NCBI GenBank assembly: GCA_039654915.1
Contig: CM077594.1
Span: 98,780,893 to 98,844,892, forward strand
Direction of reading: 5' to 3'
DNA length: 64,000 nucleotides
Origin: Aquilaria yunnanensis
Taxonomy: Eukaryota > Streptophyta > Magnoliopsida > Malvales > Thymelaeaceae
Shown: positions 21,489 to 32,091 of the stretch, piece after piece
How the letters are laid out: each line of letters opens with the position of its first letter
Position numbering within the stretch: the first letter of the stretch is position 1
Notes under the pieces: generated by a model
The model's input: the letters and a program-made list of their open reading frames with translations, nothing else
What the model was told of the DNA's origin: nothing
Databases searched by the model: none
Made by a program: the position numbers and the translations under genes

Positions 21489-23663
21489 ATGGCTTCAAAA
21501 GGAAAGGGCAAGTCAATAGATAGTTCATCTTCCCGCAACACCGGCCTCCGAGCCTTGTTCCGTCGTCGATCTCGGCCCGCCGATAAAGGCATTTCAATTC
21601 AAGAGTTTCACGACAATGATGCCAGAATCGATATGACGAATTACGACTTGGGTCTCGACGATCAATTATCCAATGATGAAGTGGAAGAGTTGGATGCGAT
21701 GGCGTCTGGGAATCCGTCAACAGAACCGACGCCTACAAGTCATGAACCCGGCGTGGAGGGAACTCAGGCACAAGGTAAATCCACGAGACTAACTTCTTGA
21801 GTTTGGGAGCATTATGAGCTCATAAACGAAGGGGAGTAGAGGTACGGAAAATGCAAACATTGTGGGAAAAATTTTGTGCATAGAAAGAATTCCGGCACTG
21901 GAACGCTGAAGAGGCATCTTGAAAATCAACATGCTAACGTCCTCCCTAGTACCGGGACTAGTTCTGGAGGACAAACACAACTTGGGTCTACAATCGGCGC
22001 CGGCAGACCAGGTATATTTCGTTTTAACCAACAATCTTGTAGAGAAGGTATGGTAAATTGGATGATGCTTACCAAAAAACCTTTTTAACAAGCTGAAGAT
22101 GTCCACCTAGAATCTTGGATAAAATCACAATTAAATCCTGCATTTAGAAAAGTATCTAGGAAAATTGCTAAGAAAGAAAGCTTTAGACAATTTGAAACCG
22201 GAAAATCAGATTTGCAAGCATATTTTTCTGCTCTTGATCATTGTGTAGCATTTACTTCTGATATGTGGACATCACCTATAGGATAATCATTCTATTGTGT
22301 TACTTCTCATTGGATTGATTCTGATTGGATAATGCAAAAACGAATTTTGTCATTTAAGGTTATTGAAATAGATCATACTGGTTTTCAAATATTTAATTGT
22401 ATCTTAGAAACTTTACGTGATTATTTTTGTACTGATAAAGTTCTATGCATTTCATTTGATAATGCTTCAAATAATAATGTTGCCGCTCGCCTTTTGAGTC
22501 AAAACTTAAAACCACCGTTCAACGGTGCATTTTTTCACGTTAGATGCATGTGCCATATTTTAAATATTTGTGTGCAAAAAGGTTTAGAAGTTCTCCAAAA
22601 TGAGATTTTGCCTATTCGAAACTCATTAAAATATTTGATGTCCAGACCTGCTATTTTTCGTGAATTTAAAAGCTTTTGTATTGAAAATCAAAAACCATTT
22701 TCTTGGAAACGGTTTAAATTGGATTGCCCAATCCGCTGGAACTCCACATTTTTTATGTTGCAAGATGCATTACCGTATGCAAATTTGTTATCATATTTCA
22801 TGAATTTAAAAATGGGTTCTGCATTTTTTACGACTGAAATTTGGGAGAAATGTTCCAAAACCGGTGAATTGCTTAAGTTTTTTTACGAGGCAACTGAATT
22901 TTTCTCTGGTGTTTACTACCCAACAAGTCATCAAGTTTTGTTTCATTTAGTGAACATCACATATGCTTTACATCAATTTAAAAATGATGAGTTGTTAAAA
23001 CCGACTGTCGAAGCCATGCGGGCTAAGTGGCTTCAATATTTCTCAAACATTTCACCTATCTTTTTAGTCGCGTCTTTACTTGACCCGTATGTAAAATTAA
23101 CGGGCACAACAACACTGCTTGAAGGAATTTTTCATACTTATTTAGAAATGTCTCATATAAATGTTTTGGTTATGTCTGCTTCTGCTTCCGAGTACTTGCA
23201 TTCTTTATACAAGTTATATTATGAGCGGCATTCGGATAAGGTAAGATCCGAAGCTTCTCAAACTGAGCCTCCAAGGAGATCAATCTCCTCAAGATTCAAC
23301 CCGGCACTCCAAATGCTCAAACGACCTCGACCGATGACATTGGGATTAGCTGAGGTCGATGACTATCTTAACACATCATTCGAGACAAGCGACCTCGACA
23401 TCTTGGAGTGGTGGAAACAAAAGAGATCAAGATTTCCAATCTTGTCGATAATCGCACAAGAAATTCTTGCCGTTCCAGTATCGACCGTCTCATCTGAGGC
23501 AGCGTTTAGTGCCGGAAAACGGGTGATAACAGAAAAACGGTCAAGATTGACACCCGACGCGGTAGAAGTATGCGTGTGCAACCGAGATTGGGGCCTCGCA
23601 GCACTCCGGCATCAAGACCAAAAGAGTTCGGATGATGAGGTAATATCCGATACCGAGAGTTGA
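21489..23663 (+). pseudogene. hAT transposase (BED zinc finger and hAT dimerisation domain), four nonsense codons
   Basis: One continuous frame of 724 codons runs from ATG 21,489, interrupted only by stops at codons 104 (TGA, 21,798), 117 (TAG, 21,837), 200 (TAA, 22,086) and 266 (TAA, 22,284). There is no frameshift. A BED-type finger sits at codons 122-148 (C-x2-C ... H-x4-H). The likely catalytic acidic residues are present: D258 (FTSDMWTS), D324 (CISFDNASNNN) and E670 (VSSEAAFSAGKR). A conserved RCMCHILNICV segment follows the second Asp. The C-terminal dimerisation domain spans about 635-700 (ILEWWKQKRSRFPILSIIAQ, RSRLTPDAVEVCVCNRDW). It would bind and excise hAT ends; this copy is dead as written but recently so, as the rest of the frame is clean. 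Confidence 0.9.
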
Positions 23664-24032
23664 ATTTTTTTCTTTCAATCATACATGTAGTTTGTATTTG
23701 ATCTGATTATGCTGTTCAGTACAGATCATAGGTTTCTATTATTTATCATTTTCAGAACGTTTTTGCCATTTCAAAATGTAAGGCACGTTCCGATTATTTG
23801 TAAGTGTCGTTTGGCTTTTTAATTTAATAAAACTTACACCGGAAGTGATGTTTTTTCTTAAAAACATTTATGACTTATATAATTAATAATTGTTCTATTT
23901 TATTTATATATATATAACAAAAAAAAAATGAAACCCGCCCCACCCCGCCCCCAAACCGCCCCGCCTAGAGCCGGTCCGTGCCCGGGCCTCAGGACCCAGG
24001 CCCGGGCCGGTCCGGCCCGGTACCCACCTCTA

Positions 24033-24990
24033 ATCTCAGCCCGATAGTTTGTTTAGGGTTGGTAAATGTTTGGGCCATTCTAACATTAGCCCAAAGTCTC
24101 CAGTGGCTCTAAGTCATCCCGAACCAACAACGGAGGAAGACAGAAACCGCAGTGGCGGTTTCTTGTATCTCTCAGATTTTTTATGAAAAATCTGAGCTCC
24201 CGCCTCTTGTATCTCTCAGATTGATATGGCTTCTTGGTAGTGCGTTGAGCCCTCGTCTCTTCTCCCTGGCACATACGCTCACACTGCTCTCGGCTGGACA
24301 GCGCCTCGACTAACAAGGTGCGGAGTTATAATTAATGGTAATGGAACAAAGTGAACATGAGATTACTTACTCGAAAATGACAATGGAGAATATAAATTAA
24401 TGACATTCAGTTTTCTTTTGTTTTGATTTGTTTTCATTGGTCTCTGGTCTGAGGGCGTGGCGACAAGTGTAGTAAACCAGAAGTTGAGTTGCTGGTTGTT
24501 CTCGTCTTTGGCCGCGAACTAGCGATCTCCTTTAGGATTAGGTGATACCCGACCAGGTAACTCTCTTCTCCTTATCTCATTTCCCTCTTATCCGTGATGT
24601 TTTCTCTGCCATGGGTTTGAGTTTTAATTGAGGATTTACTGGGATAATCATGTTGAGCTTTGATCTGGTTTCCGAAGCTATATTCGTCTCGTTTCTTGGT
24701 TGATTTTCTCTGTCTTCAAGGGATTAATTAGTGTTTGTTCAGTCCAATTTTCTATGGATCTCTGTGATGACACCGGTAGCATATCGTTTTCTCATGGTTT
24801 AGCTTAGAGCATAACAAGTCTTTGAGCTACCTATCTTTTTTTATGTTTTACTGGAACTGGAAGTCATCTGCTGCTAAGTTCACGCAAAACGGTGTCTTTC
24901 GAGTTGGGTGTTGTTATCCGAATTGACAGTAATGCTTATTTTTTAGTTAGTTGCTCCTTTTTCTTCTGGTTTCTCATATAGCAGCAAGCA
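24033..24990 (+). promoter_or_regulatory. Upstream region and 5'-UTR intron of F-box gene copy A
   Basis: The segment is conserved in copies B and C. A likely 5'-UTR intron runs from the donor gaccag|gtaactctc (24,557) to the acceptor tatagcag (about 24,984), six bases before the ATG. The same sites occur in B (48,393-48,778) and C (54,287-54,714). The hAT transposon sits directly upstream, so in copy A the sequence left of 24,033 is separated by 3.1 kb from its original neighbour. Confidence 0.6.
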
Positions 24991-26355
24991 ATGGTGGGTA
25001 ATGGTGACGCAGGAGCTAAGTGCAGCTGCACAATTGTTCGGGATGTTTCACTGAAACAATGCTGCTTCACTGGTTTGGGTATTAACGTTGCTTTCCCCGA
25101 CGACTTGTTGCTAGAGATTTTCTATCGCCTCCCTTGCCTATCTGCCGTGAAATGCAAGTCTGTCTGCAAGCGCTGGCTCTCTCTTATTTCAACCTTTGGT
25201 TTTATTAATTGCTTCATAACCAGAAACATGAAGAATCATCACCCGCAAGATCCCATCCTCAAATCCTGGGGTTGCTACTTGTTTATAACTTCGCAAGCTC
25301 CCAATTTTCACCTCCCTTTCAGCTTTCTTCCGGGAATCAAAGAATCAACAGAGTATCAGGTCAAAATCCTTGCATCATCCAATGATATGCTCTTGTGCTC
25401 GATGGGTAACAAATTGCATTGCACAACGTATATCATCTACAACCCTTTTACGAGGCACTTTGTCCAACTCCCTCCAGCTCCGAGCTCACAGGACCTAATG
25501 CGTTTTGGCTTTATATACAAACCATACCATTGTGTAGGTAATGATAAACAGAATCAGCTGCTGAATTCTAATACTGATTTTATAATTGTGCGTCTCAAAA
25601 AAATCCTTAGAGTAGCTTCTGAGTTTGAGCTGGATATCTTCTCATCAAAGACATGGCAATGGACAAAAGCTATAATGCAATCTCCCAAGGGTTGTTATTC
25701 AATCACACGTGTATCTTGCTCTGCCGTTTCCCACAGCGGATTGCTATATTGGTTGGTACGATCGGGAGAAGTTATAGTCCATGATCCCTATAATAACAAG
25801 GTTTGTTATGTTATTGATCCTCCTGAAGGTGCAATGGGTAGGTTTTCATTTAAATTTAGTATATGTTGTGGCTCATTGTTGGTATATGAGTTCGAGGGCT
25901 GGGTTTTGAGATTTTGGGAACTTGAGCACTGGGATCGACCCAAATGGAGGTTAGATTGTGTGGTTGCCCTAAATGAGTATATCGTGAATGCTCCAGAAAT
26001 GTTGGAGTGGGCAAGGCCAGAGGAGTTTCGTTCGTATGTATCCATGTTGGCTTTCCATCCTAATGACCGAGACATTATATATTTGAGGAGCCATTTCGGA
26101 GGGTTTGGCACTTGCAACTTGAGGACCAAAACATTCAAGCGTGAATCTGTCTCAGAATTCTCACGCATTCATTATAAGCGGGATCGTGGTCGTGGTGTTG
26201 TTGAGTTGGAGCATAGATTTGCCCATGATGTATTTGTAGTTGACGCGCCGTGTTGGCCAACCCCTGTACCTGCACTTGTCAATCAATTTGTTCATGCTAC
26301 TCCCTCATCTGTAGATGGAGCTCTTGGTGATAATAGCTACCAGTTTTTTAGTTAA
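24991..26355 (+). CDS. F-box protein, copy A (454 aa, uninterrupted)
   Basis: Probably a substrate-recognition subunit of an SCF ubiquitin ligase. The F-box is at residues 35-75 (FPDDLLLEIFYRLPCLSAVK, CKSVCKRWLSLIS). The rest resembles the F-box-associated region of plant families: IYNPFTRHFVQLPPAPS, FELDIFSSKTWQWTKAIM, GLLYWL, VHDPYNN and WRLDCVVALNEY. Length and architecture are normal for plant F-box proteins; the substrate is unknown. The ATG follows a conserved 5'-UTR intron acceptor. It is the only one of three paralogues here with no premature stop, ending GDNSYQFFS. The hAT insertion about 960 bp upstream of the ATG may have altered its promoter. An antisense open stretch at 25,806-26,168 recurs in all copies but is a shadow. 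Confidence 0.85.
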   Translation: MVGNGDAGAKCSCTIVRDVSLKQCCFTGLGINVAFPDDLLLEIFYRLPCLSAVKCKSVCKRWLSLISTFGFINCFITRNMKNHHPQDPILKSWGCYLFITSQAPNFHLPFSFLPGIKESTEYQVKILASSNDMLLCSMGNKLHCTTYIIYNPFTRHFVQLPPAPSSQDLMRFGFIYKPYHCVGNDKQNQLLNSNTDFIIVRLKKILRVASEFELDIFSSKTWQWTKAIMQSPKGCYSITRVSCSAVSHSGLLYWLVRSGEVIVHDPYNNKVCYVIDPPEGAMGRFSFKFSICCGSLLVYEFEGWVLRFWELEHWDRPKWRLDCVVALNEYIVNAPEMLEWARPEEFRSYVSMLAFHPNDRDIIYLRSHFGGFGTCNLRTKTFKRESVSEFSRIHYKRDRGRGVVELEHRFAHDVFVVDAPCWPTPVPALVNQFVHATPSSVDGALGDNSYQFFS

Positions 26356-27030
26356 TTTTAGACTTTTTTTCGTAATATTTATTTGTTCTTGTTCCAATCA
26401 AGTAGGCAATTTAAGATATTTTTGTTTCTTCTATTCAGCATACTGTGAAGTTTTATCCTTCTTGCTCTAAGGTCGAGAGTACTTGTAAAAACATTGCCCT
26501 ATTCAGATATTTTAATCACTTCAAAATAAAAATAGAAAAAAAAATCCGAAATTTCTTATTTTCTTTGAAACATTTTTATTGTCATTTTGTAACCATGCAT
26601 TGCTTTGACTTTTAGTGCTTTGCTTTGACTCTTGGTGCATTATGTTTACTCGATTGAATTACATTTTTCTACTTTAGGATTGAACTATTAATTGCCGTTT
26701 GATTTTGTTGACAAAAATATTCTTCTTGTTCGGTTTAAGTGATTTTAATGTTTGAGCCTTTCAATCGAGATGTTAGAGTGGATCAATATTTTGAGTGCAA
26801 ATCAAGTGGATTGAGGTGGATAAAGTCAAACCTTAACATCTGTAACGATAGAGATATTCACTACTTTTTGCACAGCCTTGGCAGTAGAGTTGGCTGGTGT
26901 TTTTACTAAGCAGGCGATCCACAATGCAGCGTTTCACATCTACCCCATAACGCATTGTAAGTTTCACTTAGCGCAACGCACCGTTTTGACTAAAACATAG
27001 CAGGAATAACAACCTTGTACGGACATGCAT
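26356..27030. other. 3' flank of F-box copy A, no gene seen
   Basis: AT-rich 3' UTR and spacer conserved in copies B and C. Possible polyadenylation-type signals (cttcaaaataaaaataga near 26,520) are present. Confidence 0.5.
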
Positions 27031-27032
27031 CA

Positions 27033-27262
27033 ATGACCACAAACAGCAGCAGCAGCAGTTAAAAGAAAACGAACCATCTCTTGCATTCATCGAGTATGCA
27101 AGGTCTGTAATGTCAACGAAAGAATAGGACAAGGAGGAAGAACAAGACGGGTCTTGTTCAAACGACCCCGGCTAGAGCAGGATCGCTTCTCGGATCCTCA
27201 AGACTTATATTGCTTATTCAAGCGGCGTGATCGCTGCTATTTTGCTCTCCAATTCGTCTTAG
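27033..27262 (+). pseudogene. 5' fragment of an uncharacterised plant gene, copy A
   Basis: Reading from the ATG-like 27,033 with one early shift gives SLAFIEYARSVMSTKE, stop, EEEQDGSCSNDPG, stop, IASRILKTYIAYSSGVIAA and ILLSNSS. Copy B (50,815-51,041) preserves it best (DDAFLAFIEYARFVMSKEEW, GWSWIASRILKTYIAYSSSV). The pattern resembles the N-terminus of a plant-specific protein family of unknown function that I recall only loosely. Stops, a frameshift and no downstream continuation mark a relic. Confidence 0.5.
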
Positions 27263-28029
27263 GTATAGCATGATTTATACCATTGATTCGCTGGCTAGTA
27301 AATGCCAATGTGGATAGAATGGTCGCACAAATTCTTTGGTCCAGGAAAAAGTTTCTCATATTAGTTGTTTGGTTCAGAGTTAGGGTTTGCTAAGCTCATT
27401 TACGTTCTCAGATCCTAATTGTGCCTCTTCTCCGCGGGAGCTATTGTTGTTCTGCCTTCATTCTCTTCTTATAAATAGGAAAGTTTAATATATAAAACTT
27501 TTAACAAGAATTTTCAGGATTTTGGGGGAGAAACTTCTTATTGAGCTTGAGGATCTTTTGATTCCTTGTGGACTTGGAATGAACAACACAAATCGCTTGC
27601 TTTAAGAGAATGCCAGATTTTATATGTCAGTTGAGAAGGAAGAAAAGAAGAATGAAACTTCCCAGCACTGTCATTATTTTGCCTATAATCAACAATATTT
27701 AAGTGCATGTAATTATGTAATGATATTTCTTCGCCCTAAAAATCATTTAATCGTCATATTTAGTTTTAAGAACGGTTGGTGATTGGTGTCGGCTTGACAC
27801 AAACGACATTGGTAGGAGAGAGGTGTATTATAAAATCTACGCAAGAACTTTCTCTCCCACGCCTCAAACCTAGGCACATTGTCCCTGTGGTCTAAAATAT
27901 CATCCCAGAAAGCCTCGAGGTCATGACAATTTGGGAGGAAAAGGTTTAAGAGGCTAGGGTAACATAAGTTTTTTTCTATTCTTTCTTTACCTTAAGCCTT
28001 CTTCATTTTACTCGTTCACTCGGCTTCCA

Positions 28030-28596
28030 AAGGCAAATCCAAGATTTTTACAAAGAGAGTCAAAATATATATATAATTATTAAGCCCTAACATTAAATAA
28101 TGAAACTTATAAGTTCGCATATATTACAATGTAATAATAAAAAATTAGAAGAAAAAATTAAAAAAAGCTCTAATTTATCTTTTTTTGTTTCTTTATCATT
28201 CGTCGAACGACTAAAAAAATATATAAACTATAAAGAAGATGAGGAAAATATTCATATTGTATATAATGTTAGAGACAAAAATCTATTACTTAATTCATTA
28301 ACTTTATCTTGTGTTAAATTAGTTTCACAATTTTTCCTTTGAATTAGAGAAAAAGAGTGGCAAAAAAAGCTTTATCCCTGTATAGGAAAAAGTGTGAAAA
28401 TTAAATGATCAATATAGAGCTTTTTCTATTATCATAATTATCAACAGAAATAAGAGTTTGGCTTATTTTCTATCTTTTTGAAGTAAAAGAGACATATTAT
28501 TTTATTATTTTATTTCTGTAGATATTATACAAATTATGGGGGTTCATTAAAAAATTTAAAGAGGTCTAATTACATAATTATATATCTTTTATCAAT
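28030..28596. other. AT-rich block with a conserved 69-80 codon open stretch
   Basis: The plus-strand stretch from 28,100 (KLEEKIKKSSNLSFFVSLSF, YINYKEDEENIHIVYNVRDK) recurs in B (about 46,565) and C (57,859). I do not recognise a domain. Conservation here follows from recent duplication and is not evidence of coding. Confidence 0.3.
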
Positions 28597-29449
28597 ATTT
28601 TTCATGGAAAATGACAAGGACGGGATATCCACCATGAATCGAAAGTTTCAATCATAACTTCCTACATCCGGACCTCTTTGAAATCTGTTATAAGGATCTT
28701 AATCTTCTTCCAACTCAGAATCGTTGTAGTCGACAATGTGTCTACGACCCCGAGCAGGAACAAGTATCCGAGTAACACGGCCTGGGGCTGGTTTTTCTCT
28801 GGCATGTTGCCTTTCTTCATCCCTATCCCTGTCGGCAAGAGGGTTAAGGGCACCGAGTTTTTCCAGGATATCCTCGAAACGCGCCTCCAAACGATCTTCT
28901 AATCGCTAGACGATTCGATGCTCCATCTACTGTAACGCCTCCCCTTGGTCCTTCGACCTAGGGTTTTTAGCAACGCGCTGTTCGTTTTTGCTACCATCAC
29001 CAGCCATGGAGTAGGCGATTCTACTTGCTCTAATACTACCTGACGTAGCGAGTTACGTGAACAAAGGTAAAACACGTCTATCCCTAAAATAAAATAAAGA
29101 ATTTCAATTTAGAAACCCAAAATTTAGAAAGAAAAATCTCAATAATTTTATTGATCAAAAGTTATCTTTCTTGCACACATGCACAAGCCTTTATATAAGC
29201 AACCATTAAAGTCCTAAACCAACTAAAATAGGAAAAATCAAAATTAACTCTAGCTAGGAAATCTAATTCTAATTGATATCTTTTTCCAATAAAAGATCTC
29301 TAGGAAAATCCTACTTGATGCCATAATTAAAAAGGACTCTAATTAACCTAATAAAACCCAAAAATAACTCTTAAACTAAAGAAATAAAATATCCGTAAAA
29401 ATAATTACGAAAATTACTGAATAACAAAATATTAAATATCTCGTTCTCA
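28597..29449 (-). mobile_element. 5' end of a second gypsy-type retrotransposon (LTR, PBS, partial gag), copy A
   Basis: On the minus strand an LTR runs 29,449 to 29,041 (TGAGAACGAGATATTTAATA ... CGCTACGTCA, about 409 bp) with a TATA-like ttatataaaggcttg. It is followed by a primer site resembling TGGTATTAGAGC (the A copy reads tagtattagagc; C keeps tggtattagagc), typical of initiator tRNA-Met PBS. Gag opens with ATG 29,007 (MAGDGSKNEQRVAKNPRSKD), passes two stops, then FEDILEKLGALNPLADRDRD and RGRRHIVDYNDSELEED, and is cut at about 28,597 (NFRFMVDIPS). No pol follows, so the fragment is truncated at the same place in A, B and C. Confidence 0.75.
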
Positions 29450-29459
29450 TAAAAAATGC

Positions 29460-30258
29460 TAATGTGGTATAGAGATGTCAATTTGTACCTTTACCCATAG
29501 GCACCCTACCCTACCTTACCTGATGGGTAGATTTTTTTTTTCCTCAATTGGACGAGTTTAGGCCAGGTTTGGGTATTTTTTGTTTTTGTACCTACCAAGT
29601 ACAGGAAAGGTACAGATTTAAGGGTCTACCTTCCCCGAACCCGGCACGTACCCTACTCACATCTTATACATACCATATAAGTATCTAAAATGGTACATAT
29701 ATTATACATGCATGTTAAATTCTAATCCTATACAACCCAAATATATAATATAATTATAACCTAATAAACCCCAAAATTCATAATCATATGACTAAGCTAT
29801 TTTATTTTTTGTTATGTTATATATTTAAGCATGCCATGCTTGTTTTAGTTTCAATTTTATATTACGTGATCACTTGACCGACCTTACTCGGCCCAACGCT
29901 AAGGAAGGTTTGGGGGAAAATATCCTATCTGCTGCGGATTGTGGAGAGAGTTTGAGTAAATTTTTTATATTATGGGTAGGGTTTAAGAATCACTCTAGCT
30001 TTTCTCAAATTTGACCCTGTTGATATCCTTAATGTGATGGCCTATGAAGAGCATAGTGCTCCGTGGAGGCGGGCTTGCCCTAGGCATTGCAACCCATTAG
30101 ACGTGCTTTGATGCATCGTAGCAACGTCATTTGGTTTTTTCTTGCCCCTAATCCATATGTAGTGATAATTATGTGACACCTTAATGCAAGGGGTTGCCCT
30201 ATGGCTTAAGGCAAAGGGCAGGAGAATGCTGACTTCTCAATATCAAAATCAAACATTA
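29460..30258. other. Spacer, nothing recognised
   Basis: Contains gggtaccta / ctaccctacc-type simple motifs at 29,500-29,660 (possible hAT MITE start tagagatgtcaatttg near 29,473 without a matching end). Conserved in copy C. Confidence 0.4.
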
Positions 30259-30267
30259 TTAGTTACT

Positions 30268-30811
30268 CGAGTAAATTTTATGGATAGTTTCTAACTTTTA
30301 GTTATTGTTTTCTTTCAGCTCCTAACTTATTAAATGCTCTACTTTAGTCTAAAAACTTATTAAAAATGCTTCATTTTAGTACTAAATCTTTTGAAAACAT
30401 TTCTTTTTTATCCCAAATTTGATGAAATTTGTTAACTCAAAATATTTGCATGATAACAACTTTTTAGATCATAATTTAAAATATCTAGTAACTATCTTAA
30501 CATAAATTTAATCTGTGTAATAATTTTTTTACAGTTAATAAAAAATTCAAATCACTTTTTTTTTTATAAATTGAACTTATTTCATTTAGAAAGAAAAAAC
30601 TACTAATTTAAATTGTCTATTTACTATAAAAAAAACATTAACCTGTTTAAATTTACTATCATACTATTATTCTGAGTTAATAAATTTCATCTGGTGAAAG
30701 GCTAAAATGAAATAATTTTAATATGTTTAGGATCAAAACAGAACATTTAATAGGTTAGAGCCTAAAAGGAAATAATAACTAAAGGCTAGGGACCACTTAT
30801 GCAATTTACTC
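30268..30811. mobile_element. Mutator-type MITE with perfect 9-bp TSD, copy A
   Basis: Long TIRs of roughly 150-190 bp: left cgagtaaattttatggatag, cttttagttattgttttc, cctaacttattaaatg; right, read in reverse, gagtaaattgcataagtgg, cctttagttattatttcc, tctaacctattaaatg. The TSD ttagttact is exact at 30,259-30,267 and 30,812-30,820. No coding content. The same element in copy C (from about 60,292) lost its right arm to a deletion. Confidence 0.9.
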
Positions 30812-30820
30812 TTAGTTACT

Positions 30821-32090
30821 TACCCTATCCCATTGATATTTGCTCAATTTGATTTGGCTGGGAGATTAAAATGGTGAAAAAAATTTTGTGTTATTTTCAC
30901 TTTTACCATTAATTTTTTACACATAAATTAAGCAAGTGGGAAAAAGTTGATATTAAAATGTTAGTTTGAATGATAGAATAGTAAAATAAGTTATTGAATA
31001 TAAAAATGTTGTAAATATTTAAGACTGCTCAAAAAAGGAAAATAGAGCAAAATTGGTAAAACGTGAGGGTATTAAGGTCAACTTAAATACAAGCCAAGCT
31101 ATGCATTTAACCTCTGAGCTTCACAAAATTGAGGTTGGAGATTGTCCACCTAGGTGTTTGTACACTTACTAACACCGTTAGTGTTCCTAATGGTTACCAT
31201 CGATCACCTAGAGTTTGAAAAAGAGAGGAAAGTGCAAAGATTAGGGGAGGAGATTAAAGAGTTACCAGATTTAAAATCATTCTCTTGCAAATTCCTCCTA
31301 CTCGCTCTCATACCCCAAGCCCATGATCAGATGTGCTATTTTCCCCTTCTCTATGCCTGTTGTCGTTGACGGAGTGAAACCACTTCCCTTTTCAGCTTGA
31401 TTCCTTTGCGTTTCTTAGAATCAAGATCTAGTAGTCTCATTGTGAAGTCAGAAGACTAAGATGAAGAGAGATTGTAAGTGAAGGTGCTAATTTCAACAAG
31501 GAAAAAGAAGTTCCACAGAAGGTTTGAAAAATTTTGAGGTGTGTTTGACTGGTTTTCATGGTTTTTTTCCCTTTGGGGTTTTGAGAATCGAATGAGTTAT
31601 GTTTGGTTGGTGGGTTTTTATTGTGTGTTTCTGGGTTGATTTTGGTGAAGAAGAAAATGATTTAATGAGTGATATTCACGAAAGGACATTCACACTTTAT
31701 GTTTTTTATTGCAAAATAACATAAGTTTGTGAAGAACTAATTTGAAATTTGAGACTTATGTCTTTAATTGAAGCTTTATATGTTTGATTAAGATTTTTCG
31801 ATGTATGTATACTTCTGGGTTTTATATGTATGTTATGGGTTTATAAAGATCACAAATATATATGTATTTTTCTAGGACTTATATGTATGTTTTGGATTTG
31901 TAAAAAACATAGATATACATGTAAGCTTCTCAGGTTTATATGCATACTTCTGGGTTTATAAAAACATAAATATATATGTATACTTTTGGATTTTAAATGT
32001 ATTCTTCTAGTTTTGTGTATATACACATATGTGGTAGCAAATTTATAATGCAAAAGAATCAGACTGAGGATGAAACAGGAAACAATGTGG
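30821..32090. other. Spacer present in A, mostly absent from C
   Basis: 30,741-31,966 has no counterpart in copy C. It includes a weak repeat of 'tatatgtatacttctgggtttat' units at about 31,790-32,000 and short open frames without recognisable domains. Confidence 0.5.
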
Positions 32091-32091
32091 A

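Larger units (their letters stand above)
20901..24032 (+). mobile_element. Complete hAT transposon with perfect 8-bp TSD
   Basis: The ends TAGAGGTGGG (20,901) and CCCACCTCTA (24,032) are perfect 10-bp inverted repeats. The target duplication atctcagc is exact at 20,893-20,900 and 24,033-24,040. Copies B and C show the unoccupied sequence (tatctcagcccgatag at about 53,768 in C). Subterminal regions are strikingly GC-rich, packed with ggcccg / cgggcc motifs, against an AT-rich host. It encodes one single-exon transposase frame with four stops. The element is 3,132 bp, a normal size for an autonomous hAT. Confidence 0.95.

Noticed and set aside
25806..26168. Conserved 120-codon antisense frame in all three F-box copies
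   Set aside because: It lies wholly within the F-box coding sequence on the opposite strand; conservation follows from recent duplication.
28662..28902. Overlapping 63-74-codon frames (MPLTLLPTGIGMKKG; plus-strand MKSVIRILIFF) as small genes
   Set aside because: They are shadows of the minus-strand gag frame (FEDILEKLGALNPLADRDRD), which explains the conservation.
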